NCBI GenBank assembly: GCA_014529385.2
Contig: CM043952.1
Coordinates: 68,269,370-68,333,369 of the forward strand
Direction: 5' to 3'
DNA length: 64,000 bases
DNA from: Adiantum capillus-veneris
Lineage: Eukaryota; Streptophyta; Polypodiopsida; Polypodiales; Pteridaceae
The notes beneath the pieces were generated by a model. It made no database searches and had not been told where the DNA came from. It saw only the letters and a list, made by a program, of their open reading frames with translations. Position numbers and translations under genes: made by a program. Of the stretch, positions 1 to 9,261 are shown one piece after another (within the stretch, counting starts at the first letter, position 1; every line of letters begins with the position of its first letter).

Positions 1-1323
1 TGGAAAATCTGAAACATGAAACTTTCGACGAGCTCTCCTTTTTCTCTTGGCCTTGACATCCTCGTCTTCATGGCTCTTTCCTTTCTTCTTACTAGGACCT
101 GGGGCACTTCTTCCTTCCTTATCCTCTATGGTCCTCTTCCCAATAGGCATCACTAATGTATCCTCTAGCTTTGATGCCTTCTCCAAGGTGACTACACTTA
201 GCACTTTTGTCTTTCCCTTTTCCTCCTGGGTCAGTCCACTGGTTCCTTCGTCTCCCTTAATTTCGATGCCATAATCATTTGACCTAGTTAGCACCTGTCT
301 TGGCAATGGATACATGTCTCCCCCCATCCTTGGTGGCTTATCACATTGAGGGCTGATGTGACCCAACTCTCCACAATTATAACATGTGGGCGTCTGCCTC
401 CAAAACCTACCATTTCTTTGTCCAACACCATTCCTAGGCCTTTCTTCACCTCCTGGCTGATTTGCAAACCTCCCTCGACCTCGATTATTTCCCACTTGAC
501 CTAGCATGTTTAGGCTGAGATTCTTCATCAAATCTACCACTTGCCTCATGTCTTGCCTTAGCCCATCATCTTGCACCGATGTAGTGACCACTGCTGGCAT
601 AACCTGAGTAGTAACAGGAACCACTGGTTCATGATGAACCCCTGACATGCGACCTTGTAAAGACTCTATAGGCTGAAATTCAGACCTCATGGGCAAAGAC
701 TCCACCCCTAACTGGCTCATTTTCCTCAACTTCCACTCTTTGTTCCTTGCTACCTCTAGTGCATCTTCATATGTCCTAGGCTTCTTTAGCTCCACTCTCC
801 AACGTATATTCTCCCAAAGACCAGCCAAGAACCTGCCCTTCTTCATCATGTCAGGCGGGGGTACCTGTGGTGCTAAGGCCTTGCACATTCGCTCCCATGC
901 GAATGAGAACTTACGTATGTACGCATCTACTGGCTCACCTTCCTTTTGCACCAAAGCCTGTACTTCTTGCTACACTTTGTTAGGATCTTCTATCTTCACA
1001 AACTCCACTTCCAACCCATGTCATAGATTGTCCCAACTCAACCTTACAAGTGGATCAGCCACACACAACTCCTCTTCAAATGCTTTAGACCAAACTCATG
1101 CATCACTCTTGAAACAAATTTGGAGAAGGCGTAACATCTGCGCAGGGTCATGAATTTGGTTGCTAATGCAGGCAACCTCCATCTTTTCCAAAAATTCTTC
1201 CACATCTTTATCACTTCTTCCATGAAACTCCGGATAAGAGAAAGCCATGGCTACCCAAGTTATAATGCTTTGAGAACCCCTTCGAACACACGTGCAAGAA
1301 CCCACAACTTTTGATTGATTCAA
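1..1323 (-). pseudogene. Ty3/gypsy Gag fragment, decayed, runs off the left edge
   Basis: One minus-strand frame can be followed from about 1323 to the window edge. It begins with a Gag N-terminal region containing PEFHGRSDKDVEEFLEKME and later has a C-x2-C-x4-H-x4-C zinc knuckle at 341-388 (CYNCGELGHISPQC). A basic, lysine-rich tail follows. Gag forms the particle that packages element RNA, and the knuckle binds RNA. Three in-frame stops interrupt it (TGA at 1096-1098, TGA at 1021-1023, TAG at 970-972). All sit where Trp is a plausible ancestral residue, so single G-to-A changes would explain them. The protease-polymerase part would lie to the left, outside the window. The plus-strand open frame at 689-1153 is its shadow. 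Confidence 0.8.
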
Positions 1324-2285
1324 TCCCCAGAAACCTCAATGGAGCTCAACTTTAGATAAGGACAAACACATGCACATCAAATGAGTTTTCATAGTTGATC
1401 ATTGGAATTACAACAGGCAAAGGATATTCCAGGATCTCTCGTAATCTTCTTGGCCCGAACATAAAGACTATGCGCTGCTAAAAAAATATATTCCTGGACA
1501 CATGAACATTTATCTGGATTCTTTGAGTTAAATGAAAAGGAGTGAATTGAGGGCCATTTTGATCATCCATTAAAGCAAACCATGTAGCTCCCAAGAAGGC
1601 ACACCTGACTTATCCTCTGATTTTGCCAGAATTTTGGCAGCATAACAGCATAAATGGCTTAAAAGACCAAAAACCAGCCATCATAACTTGGGAAAATTTC
1701 GACAGAGTTTCCCCAGAAGTAGAGCAGTAAGAACCCAAAATATAGGCTGTATGTGTAAGCATAGACTGCCAACAATAGAACTCGAGCATCAAGTAGGAAT
1801 CACTAGTACATAGCCTATAAAGAGGTCACGAAAAGGGTGCTCCAGCCACCTGTATCACCGAAAGGATCTCACATTTGAGAATCCCCCAGCTTAATAAAAC
1901 CTCACACTATCGACCCTCACACGAAGGCTAATGCAAATCGCATATAGTCAAGTCTCAGAAATGACTATCTTCCAGAACAAGTCTCAGAAATGGCTGGGAC
2001 TGCCAAATAAAACCAAATATGGCTCCACAAAGGCGTACAATGGCAGTTTCCACAAGTAACGTACAATCCAGCAGACAATGCGCTCAAATAGGCGCCAAGT
2101 GATGCATACCCACAACAACTGCAAGTGACATCACTGCTAGTATATCACTGTACTCCAGCTACCTGTACCTGTGTGAACCACCTGTACCTGTACCTGTACC
2201 TGTCCCTGTAACCTGTAACCTGTAACCCCGAATCTCGAAGCTTGAATCTCGAAGCAGAAGGTACTCGAAGAAGATCCTCCGTGGG
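1324..2285 (-). other. Leader between primer site and gag of the left Ty3 element
   Basis: This stretch has no convincing coding frame. It lies where the untranslated leader of the minus-strand element should be, between the primer-binding-like site near 2290 and gag. A short direct repeat of an ACCTGT-type unit sits inside it at about 2155-2225. Confidence 0.45.
2155..2225. repeat. Short tandem repeat, 6-7 bp ACCTGT(A) unit
   Basis: About nine consecutive copies of ACCTGTA/ACCTGT and variants are visible. The array is short and gives rise to spurious Val/Gln-rich open frames on the minus strand. Confidence 0.75.
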
Positions 2286-2292
2286 GGCGCCA
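2275..2292 (-). other. Primer-binding-like site (TGGCGCC) of the left Ty3 element
   Basis: Read on the minus strand, TGGCGCC begins at 2292, a few bases after a possible LTR end (ACA at 2299-2301). TGGCGCC is the usual start of a primer site complementary to a tRNA ending GGCGCCA. Only the first eight bases fit plant tRNA-Lys, so the primer identity is unsure. Confidence 0.4.
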
Positions 2293-2298
2293 AAAGAA

Positions 2299-3250
2299 TG
2301 TGAGCGGGATGGAAACACACACAATGCCTCTATAATGACCCAACACACACTCTTGGGATGATACACACACACATTATGGGGCACCACGCGGCTTACACAA
2401 CCAGCCTGGCCGAGACAGGAAACACACAGACGGAGTGAGAAGAGAGAGATTTGGCACTTGCCCACTCAACACTCACACATACACACTCACACACACACTC
2501 TCAATTCAGCTCAAAGGAGGAAAATTGATGTTGTTTAGACTCAATGAAGCTCAGCCCAACACCAATGGGGCAAATAGTTTACACAGTATTGAGGAAATAC
2601 ACAAGATACAACCACAAAGTTAAGCAGAGGCTTCACTCACCGGAGAAGATTACAGAGAAAAACAGTAGAAAATCTGTGAGGAATTTGGCAAAATGGACAG
2701 TGCCATTGCGTCCGGAATGCCCAAAAACCCCACCCTACAATGTCACAGTGCTCAAATCCGACCTCGGATGAGCAGTTTAGGGCCAAAAAATGCTCTAAAA
2801 ACAGCAAAAACACACTTGCGGCTGTTCCTCCTCTCTTCTCCACGTTTTTTCTGGTCTTTTTCTCTATTTTTTCAGTTCCCGCAATTAGCTTTATTAGTTG
2901 GGCACCCTTGGCCTTTTAGATGACCTCAAGCGGACCCCGAACACGCCAAAAACTGACCCCGCAGTGCATAGTTGTCACCTTTTTGCATCATCCGCACACC
3001 TGGCACTCAACTTTTTCCAATAATGCGTATTGCAACCACGTGAAGTGTCCCCAAAATATGGTCCTCTTGATGACCTTTCTGCATAAGTATCACAAGAAAA
3101 CACCCACGTCGTGTCCGTACTTCTCCGCGTGCAAGTATTGACCCCGTTCGACCTCCTGACGCCACTCGATGCCATCTGACGCACCTGCTTACCTCATGTC
3201 GTCGGCCCACGAATAGATTACTCGAGAAGTTTTACGTGCTACCAACTCCT
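2299..3250 (-). repeat. Probable 5' LTR of the left Ty3 element (outer end unresolved)
   Basis: Position and direction are as expected for the 5' LTR of the minus-strand element. On the minus strand it would end in ACA just before the primer-like site. No second copy exists in the window, so the far boundary is a guess. I see no other feature in this stretch except a (CA)-rich segment near 2460-2500. Confidence 0.3.
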
Positions 3251-3504
3251 CCTTATTGTAGAAAAAACACACTGGTACTGATAATAGTGAAAATTGTTGC
3301 ACTATGTAGACCCTGTCCTACATGTACACACGTGGGCCCCACGTAACCACCTGGCTATGGAAATTGGGCAATCCTTTATTCGATGCACCATGTATGTGTA
3401 TGTACATATGTGCAATCCCTTGCTCCAAAAAACTCCTGACACCGTGATCGGGTCCTCCTGCTGTTTGTTTTAGCCCTAGACGGCTCTGTCTGTCGTGCAC
3501 GAGG

Positions 3505-4119
3505 ATGGAGAGGGAGGATGTTGAGAATATCCATGGTTCTACTATCCCGGATTGGTACTGGCTGAAACAACCCATCGTAGCGGAAACGAAGCCTACGAAG
3601 AGTATCAAAATCCCGCGGCATGATAGTGACCCGGTGTGCATGGGCAGCCACGATATATCCATCGCTAAAGAATTCCACGAGGTAATCCTCAGCAATTTCT
3701 TGAAGGCAGAGGAGTGCACTGCTGGCCCATCACATGCCGACTCTCCACTACTCGCAAATCTCCCACACTACTCGCTGGAAAGGGAAACGTGGAATAGCAG
3801 GTTGAACGTGTCATTCTATCCTGCACAGCTCTTGAAGTACACCTCTATGCGCCTCATATCGGCGTCTTCTTGCTTAAGCATTCAAAGATTCACCTGTTGC
3901 CCTCCTAGAGCAAGCCTTAACACGAGGCATCTCTACAAATTAACACCAAAAGACAATTCATTTGTCAGCACAAGGGACTTCAGATTTAAGGAAAGGTCAG
4001 TACCAAGTGGAAACATGGATAGGAAAGAATTGCCTTGCCTTATTCGCTCGGTAGTGACCTCAGAAAATAGTAATGTTAGACATGACTTATATGTTCTGAG
4101 GTCACTACCGAGCGAATAG
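3505..4119 (+). other. Unrecognised open frame, ends in a hairpin repeat
   Basis: This 204-codon open frame has no motif I recognise, no clear domain and a mixed composition. Its last 30 codons lie inside an inverted repeat shared with nearby arrays, which suggests the frame is open by chance. If real it would encode a soluble protein without signal peptide or membrane segment. I lean towards non-coding. Confidence 0.15.
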
Positions 4120-4275
4120 GTGCATAGGAAACAGTTTGCCTTGCCTTATTCGCTCGGTAGTGACTTCAATAATAGTAATAGCAGATATCACTTACATTTT
4201 CTGGGATCACTGCCAGGCGAACAGGTTTGCAGCCCCTGCAAAAAAATACCTTATTCGCTGAGTGGTGACCTCAAA
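4036..4275. repeat. Cluster of inverted-repeat arms (TATTCGCTCGGTAGTGACC type)
   Basis: TTATTCGCTCGGTAGTGACC near 4040 is followed about 55 bases later by its reverse complement, giving a perfect stem of more than 20 bp. A second forward arm starts at about 4143, a degenerate reverse arm at about 4200-4222, and a third forward arm at about 4249. The arms belong to the same sequence family as those of the arrays at 5153-5998 and 7094-7410. Confidence 0.85.
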
Positions 4276-4497
4276 AAGTGTACAAGCAAGCGAACAGGTT
4301 TACAAGCAATGTGAAGGAGATCTTAAATCGATGCGGTTCTAACTGTCATGTCGTTCCCTCCGATCACCTCCCCTAATATCGGGGGGATGATAACATTGAT
4401 TCTCTCTCCCACGTCCACCTCTCATGAAACCTCATGGCAGTACCACCCTCTCATAAAACCTCATGCCCAGGCTCTGCTTTTTAGCCTTGTTTGAAGG

Positions 4498-4507
4498 TCT
4501 ATTTAAG
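4498..4507 (+). promoter_or_regulatory. TATA-like box upstream of the small two-exon candidate gene
   Basis: TCTATTTAAG lies about 70 bases before the candidate start at 4575, a normal plant core-promoter distance. The match is to the motif only; no other element was identified. Confidence 0.35.
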
Positions 4508-4574
4508 AAGCAGTTGTTTCAGAACCTCCCTCAGGGTTTCGCAGAACAACTAAAAGAAGCTTAGGATAGTGGCG

Positions 4575-5044
4575 ATGCCTTTCCAAGGTATACTCCCGCA
4601 GCGCCAGCAACACCGCATCTGGGCCCTCCTCATGAGGTCCCCCCTTGGCCCTCCCCCGATGTTACCTTTAGTGTTCTCGTCCGACACAGCTCGGGAGTGG
4701 CTCCTGTCAACACGGGAGTCTATTCTCGAGGTAAGTTGCTGGTAATTCTTTGCTTTCCGCTCCCAATTTCCAAGCTCGTAGTTTGAAGAGCTTACTTGCT
4801 AAATACTTTGTGCAGGATGCTGCAGCAAATGCTGATCGTCAGGCAGAGGGTCTCAATCCTTAAAAACTCTCTAGAAGCAAGAAGGCCTGAAGACATGCAG
4901 CGATTGCTCACCGAGAATAGCTCTATGGAGGCAATCATTAATTGGCTTCAGGAAATGAAGGATGACGTGCTTGAGCTAGCCAGTAAATATGAGGAGTCCA
5001 TTAACTTTGCAAACATGCTTTGCGAAGAGATAAGCTGGTTGTGA
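4575..5044 (+). CDS. Candidate small two-exon gene, coiled-coil-like product
   Basis: Exon 1 (4575-4730) starts at ATG and ends in CTCGAG before a strong GTAAGT donor. Two acceptors follow. The first (TGCAG, 4811-4815) gives an early stop. The second (CTGCAG ending at 4825) joins exon 2 (4826-5044) in frame, for a product of about 124 residues. The C-terminal part is helical and charged, with heptad-like spacing (for example MEAIINWLQEMKDDVLELA). I do not recognise a family. A TATA-like box lies about 70 bp upstream. The gene sits between two hairpin-repeat arrays, so it may be part of a mobile element or chance. Confidence 0.35.
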
Positions 5045-5065
5045 ACCCTAAACCCTAAACCCCCC
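5044..5065. repeat. Short telomere-like repeat (CCCTAAA)
   Basis: Two to three CCCTAAA units occur directly after the candidate stop at 5044. CCCTAAA is the usual plant telomere unit. The tract is far too short to be a telomere and is at most an interstitial trace. Confidence 0.6.
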
Positions 5066-5152
5066 GGAAATTAATAGGCCACTCTTTGTAAAGTCTGAAG
5101 TGTTTTCTAACTCAAACTCGGTGTTCAGTTGTAATTTTGTTTCTTTCTTATT

Positions 5153-5998
5153 AAATCAAAAGGCGTATTTTGCAAAAGAAAGCCCTAAATACGCAACAAG
5201 CAGGGGTTACCTGCCCCTTATTTGCTTAATATTGACCTCTGTACTAGCAGACATCACTTAACTTTTCTTTTGGTCAGTACCAAGCAAATAGGGCACTTCG
5301 GACCAGGTGACCTTACCGTATTCGCTTGGTACTGACCAACTATAGCAAATTAAAGGGCACAGGACCTAAATCAAAAGGCGTATTTGACAAGGAAAACCCT
5401 AAATCCGCAACAAGCAGGGGTTACCTTCCTCTTATTTGCTTAATATTGACCTCTATACTAGCAGACATCACTTAAATTTTCTTTTGGTCAGTACCAAGCG
5501 AATAGGGCACTTCGGACCAGTTGACCTTACCGTATTCGCTTGGTACTGACCAACTACAGCAAATTAAAGGGCACGGGACCTAAATCAAAAGGCGTATTTG
5601 GCAAGGAAAACCCTAAATCCGCAACAAGCAGGGGTTACCTTCCCCTTATTTGCTTAGTATTGACCTCTGTACTAGCAGACATCACTTAACTTTTCTTTTG
5701 GTCAGGACCAAGCGAATAGGGCACTTCGGACTAAGTGACCTTACCTTCTTCGCTTGGTACTGACCAACTACAGCAAATTATAGCGCACGGGACCGAAATC
5801 TAAAGGCGTATTTGGCAAGGAAAACCCTAAATCCATAACAAGCAGGGGTTACCTTCCCCTTATTTGCTTAGTATCTACCTCTGTACTACCAGACATCACT
5901 AAACTTTTCTTTTGGTCTGTACCAAGTGAATAGGGCTGTTCGGACTAAGTGACCTTACCTTATTCGCTTGGTACTGACCAACTACACAAAATACAAGT
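5153..5998. repeat. Four-unit tandem array, period 214-215 bp, each unit with a hairpin
   Basis: Units begin at about 5153, 5368, 5582 and 5796 with AAATC(A)AAAGGCGTATTT. The last unit is slightly truncated. Each unit carries three related arms: a diverged TTATTTGCTTAGTATTGACC, then GGTCAGTACCAAGCGAATA, then its exact reverse complement TATTCGCTTGGTACTGACC about 28 bases later. The second pair makes a 19-bp stem with a loop containing CTTCGGACC. Units are very similar, so the array expanded recently or is homogenised. Confidence 0.9.
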
Positions 5999-6379
5999 GC
6001 GCAGAAGGGTAGTAAGTAGCATACCTCTTCACTGTGTGTAGAGTTTCGCGTCGCTGAAGCACTGCAGAACAACAGTAAGAGAAGGAGGATGCGCGAGAGT
6101 AAGAGGTGATGGAGTTTGCTTACCGCGTGGCGTCGATGGGGGTAGAGTTAATTAGAATGATGCACAGTAGAGGACGCGAAAAGAGGCAGAACAGTTGAAA
6201 CTTGAGATGTTTGGCGGGGGTAATGCCTCAACTTAGAATGCTTACCTCGGGGAGGGTGACAACTTCACTTATGCGTGAGATTGCGGTTGGTAAATCGTAC
6301 TGCATGGGAATCTGATACCATTTAATACTGGTTGTCCTTGAGAGCGCAGCCCACGTGCCTTTTTGAGTGACCGTTAAGG

Positions 6380-6672
6380 GTCAGACAGACGCCAATCGCC
6401 CTTGCAGTCGCCATCTCCATCTCCATCTCGCACCTTTTGCCTGGCCAGCTCTCATGCCTTTGCCTTTTCTGCGCCCTTCCCCTTGGCCAACTCTCGTGAT
6501 CCTGCGTTTAGAGTCAAACGCCGATCGCCCTTGCATTCGCCATCGCCTTTGCCTTTTTTGCACCTTTCCCCTTGGCCAGCTCTCGTGATCCTGCATTTAG
6601 AGTCAGACGCTGATCGCCCTTGCATTTTTTGCGCTCTTCCCCTTGCCCAGCTCTCGTAATCCTGCGTTGAGT
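6380..6672. repeat. Degenerate tandem repeat, unit about 95-125 bp
   Basis: Three copies contain GTCAGACGC(C/T)(A/G)ATCGCCCTTGCA followed by a pyrimidine-rich stretch, CTTCCCCTTGGCCAGCTCTC and GATCCTGCGTTTAGAG. The unit lengths differ, mainly within the pyrimidine-rich segment. Confidence 0.75.
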
Positions 6673-6879
6673 GACCTCCACTGGGTCGAGTCCTTTGCTG
6701 CCGCGTCTCCATCGCCATCGCCCCCCTACTTGTTCTTGCTGTCGGTGGCCTGCGACTTCACCATCCAACTTGGCGCCATTGGATATTGCAGAGACAGGTT
6801 CTTTCTCCCTGCCTCTCCCCTTCCTGTGTGTTGTTAACTGTGTGCGCACCGAAGCCACTGCGTTAGGGTAAAAACGCAT

Positions 6880-6958
6880 GCATGGTTGGAATAATTACTC
6901 CTTATGTGGTGACCGTATTGCATTCATGGTTGGAATAATTACTCCTTATGTGAACTAT
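6880..6958. repeat. Short direct duplication
   Basis: CATGGTTGGAATAATTACTC followed by CTTATGTG occurs twice, about 40 bases apart. Confidence 0.8.
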
Positions 6959-7093
6959 AAATCTATCACTATCATGCAACAATCATGTGTAGCTACCCCT
7001 CTTGTAAATTATTTTTTGCTCTTGTAATTTATTAACTCGCGCTTATGGTAAAAAAAAAACATAATATGCTCTGTTCTTATCCACCTGTTCCGA

Positions 7094-7410
7094 ATGCCAC
7101 AAGACAGAACCAAGCGAATAGAACCCTTCGGAGATTCTTGGGGGCCCTACTTGCTTGGTACTGACTCAACTAACGTCACCACTTATGACATTAACGCACG
7201 GGACATAACCAACCGAATAGAGTTCTTCGGAAATTCTTGGGAGCCCTACTCGCTTGGTTTTGACTCAACTAACGTCAACTCTTATGACCTTAGCACACGG
7301 GACAGAACCAAGCAAAGAGGGTCCTTTGGAAATTCTTGGGTACCGTACTCGCTTGGTTCTGACTCAACTAATGTCACCTCTTATGACATGAGCGCACGGG
7401 TTCGAACCAG
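7094..7410. repeat. Tandem array, period 99 bp, with the same hairpin core
   Basis: Three units start near 7101, 7201 and 7300, with a broken fourth at 7399. Each contains GACAGAACCAAGCGAATAG or a variant, then CTTCGGA, TTCTTGGG, and an opposing (C)TACTCGCTTGGT arm. The core ACCAAGCGAATAG followed by CTTCGGA is shared with the 214-bp array, although the flanking unit sequence differs. The array ends about 300 bp upstream of the gene at 7711. Confidence 0.85.
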
Positions 7411-7710
7411 GAAAAATAGGACATTGAGGGGTACTCGAGGCCCAAAATTCGCTTTGTTATGACACCAAATAGTTTTGGCTTTCTTTTTCTTTCAGTCGTG
7501 GGGATCATAGTCCTTGAGACAGACGTGAGCGAGGATACATGTGAAAAAAAACTATTCACATTCTTATATAACGCCCGAGCTCATCATCGTGCACCAGAAC
7601 TATCATGAATGTTCAATGCAGAGTTTTCTATACAGAGGATTATAGATTGCTCCTTTGAGTACCTACAAAACCATTTGCAATAGTATGAGGCAGTCACTTG
7701 TGACAATTCC

Positions 7711-9261
7711 ATGACAGCTGATGGCATGAGATATGTGCACCCTGCCGACCTTGACCCTGACAAGAGTGCTTCAAGGAGACTGAATCGCTGTCTTGAAAAG
7801 TGTCCCTCCAATGCACTGCTTGTACAAGACAAGTGTATGAAGCACTTAAAAAAATGTCGCTTATTGGAATTCTACCATGGGTTTGTCTATTACTTATACT
7901 TGCAGACGGATGGCGAATCAGAGACTTCGCAGTCAACAACTTTCAGTAGTTGTCCATTGGCGCCGGAGAAAGAGGTAGAGGATGTGGAGGTGCAATTCAA
8001 TCCAGAAGAAGAGCGGGAAGAGGTACTAAAGGAAACCTTTGATGCGGGCTTAACTCTTGTTTCTCTTGCGGATGCAGCAATAGGGTGCAGGCAAGAAAGC
8101 CCAAGTATGGAAGCGAATTTGCCTCTCAATTGTGCTCCCAGCTTTTCTATGGCGGGCGACACCCACTATATTCTACTCATAGATATCATGCATGAGCTCA
8201 ATATACGGGAGGACTACTGCCTGGCGGCAATTGCAAATTTGTGTGAGGCAGACATGGGGTTTGTGGATGATGATGCAGTGGACCAATATCTTATTGCTGA
8301 CAGAGCTGTGAGTGACTCACAGTTCACTTCAGGGTCGCAACTGATTAAAGATACGTTCAATGAGGCGAAGTCCGGAGAGGCCGATTTGCCAACAGATGAG
8401 CAGTTTGAATTCACAACAAAACAACTCGGCTTGGAAAACATGGGTAGACACGTGGCACCAGAAGATCATGTAATGAATAGTCAATCTATTCACTTATGGG
8501 GGAGGTCGATGCTGGAAATGGACGAGAATCATATGGTAACTTTTGTCGAGCATTCATATAGTATTAGAGATGGCTGAGTGATAAAATATCATGAAAAGTT
8601 TTTTTTGCTGCCAGGTGCTAGTGTATGATGATAGTTTCCTTAGAAGAGCAGGAGGCTCACGCCAAGGGCTTGTCAGTGGAGTCCAAGGCAAGGATGCAGC
8701 ATTGTCTCACTACATCGGGTGTTTCAACCACAAAAAGGTTTGTAGAATAAATTCAAGTACTTGACAATTGTACTCATCTCACTTACGGCTAATAAATTGA
8801 TTGCAATTATTATGTAGATCATAATATACCACAAGGAATATTCCGATGACAATGCAAAGTTCCCTCTGTTTGCAATGAAAGCTATTACAAGATTGTGTGG
8901 TGGGCACCCCCTCCCACTAAATGCAGAAAGAGTAATTCTGATTGAAAAACACTTTGCTCTACGTGTATTTGGCATTGGGTATGGGTGCCAGGCACTCAAA
9001 GCCCCATATTTCATGTCCTACACAGCTCAGGCTCTGGCTGCAGGGGTTGAAGACCCGGAAGGATTAGATCCATACAATAAGCGGCTGTTTTTGAGGGAAA
9101 GAAGACGCATGATGCCCGTAGGGATGCTACCATCAACAGAGGAAAGAGCTAGTCTACAGAGATTGCACATCGAAGAGGTACAAAGTGAGGAGGAAGGAGG
9201 TGCATCGAAGAGGATAAAAACGACGGGCTCAGGTCCATCTTCTTACGCTCCTGACTCGTGA
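7711..9261 (+). CDS. Three-exon gene of unknown function, plus-strand member of a convergent pair
   Basis: Exon 1 is 7711-8535. It ends ATG before GTAACT, and the intron closes with a T-rich tract and GCCAG. Exon 2 is 8615-8737 (41 codons). Exon 3 is 8818-9261. All junctions are phase 0 and give about 463 residues. Exons 2-3 encode a well-formed stretch with VLVYDDSFLRRAGGS, GCFNHKK and a basic, acidic-flanked tail ending KRIKTTGSG, which resembles a nuclear localisation signal. Exon 1 is acidic. There is no membrane segment or signal peptide. I do not recognise the family. Its last 33 coding bases overlap, on the other strand, the end of the transposase-like gene, so both may belong to one mobile unit. 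A possible extra intron at about 7833-7905 would break the frame and is not used. Confidence 0.6.

Larger units (their letters stand above)
5999..7093. other. Non-coding interval between two arrays
   Basis: I see no convincing gene. It contains a C-rich tandem repeat (6380-6672) and a short duplicated stretch (6880-6958). Open frames on both strands across the tandem repeat are products of the repeat. Confidence 0.5.

Noticed and set aside
5044-5065. Telomeric repeat
   Set aside because: Only two to three CCCTAAA units; far too short and embedded in unique sequence.
6367-6879. Many overlapping open frames on both strands
   Set aside because: They come from a C-rich tandem repeat with unit length drifting between frames; no frame is preferred.
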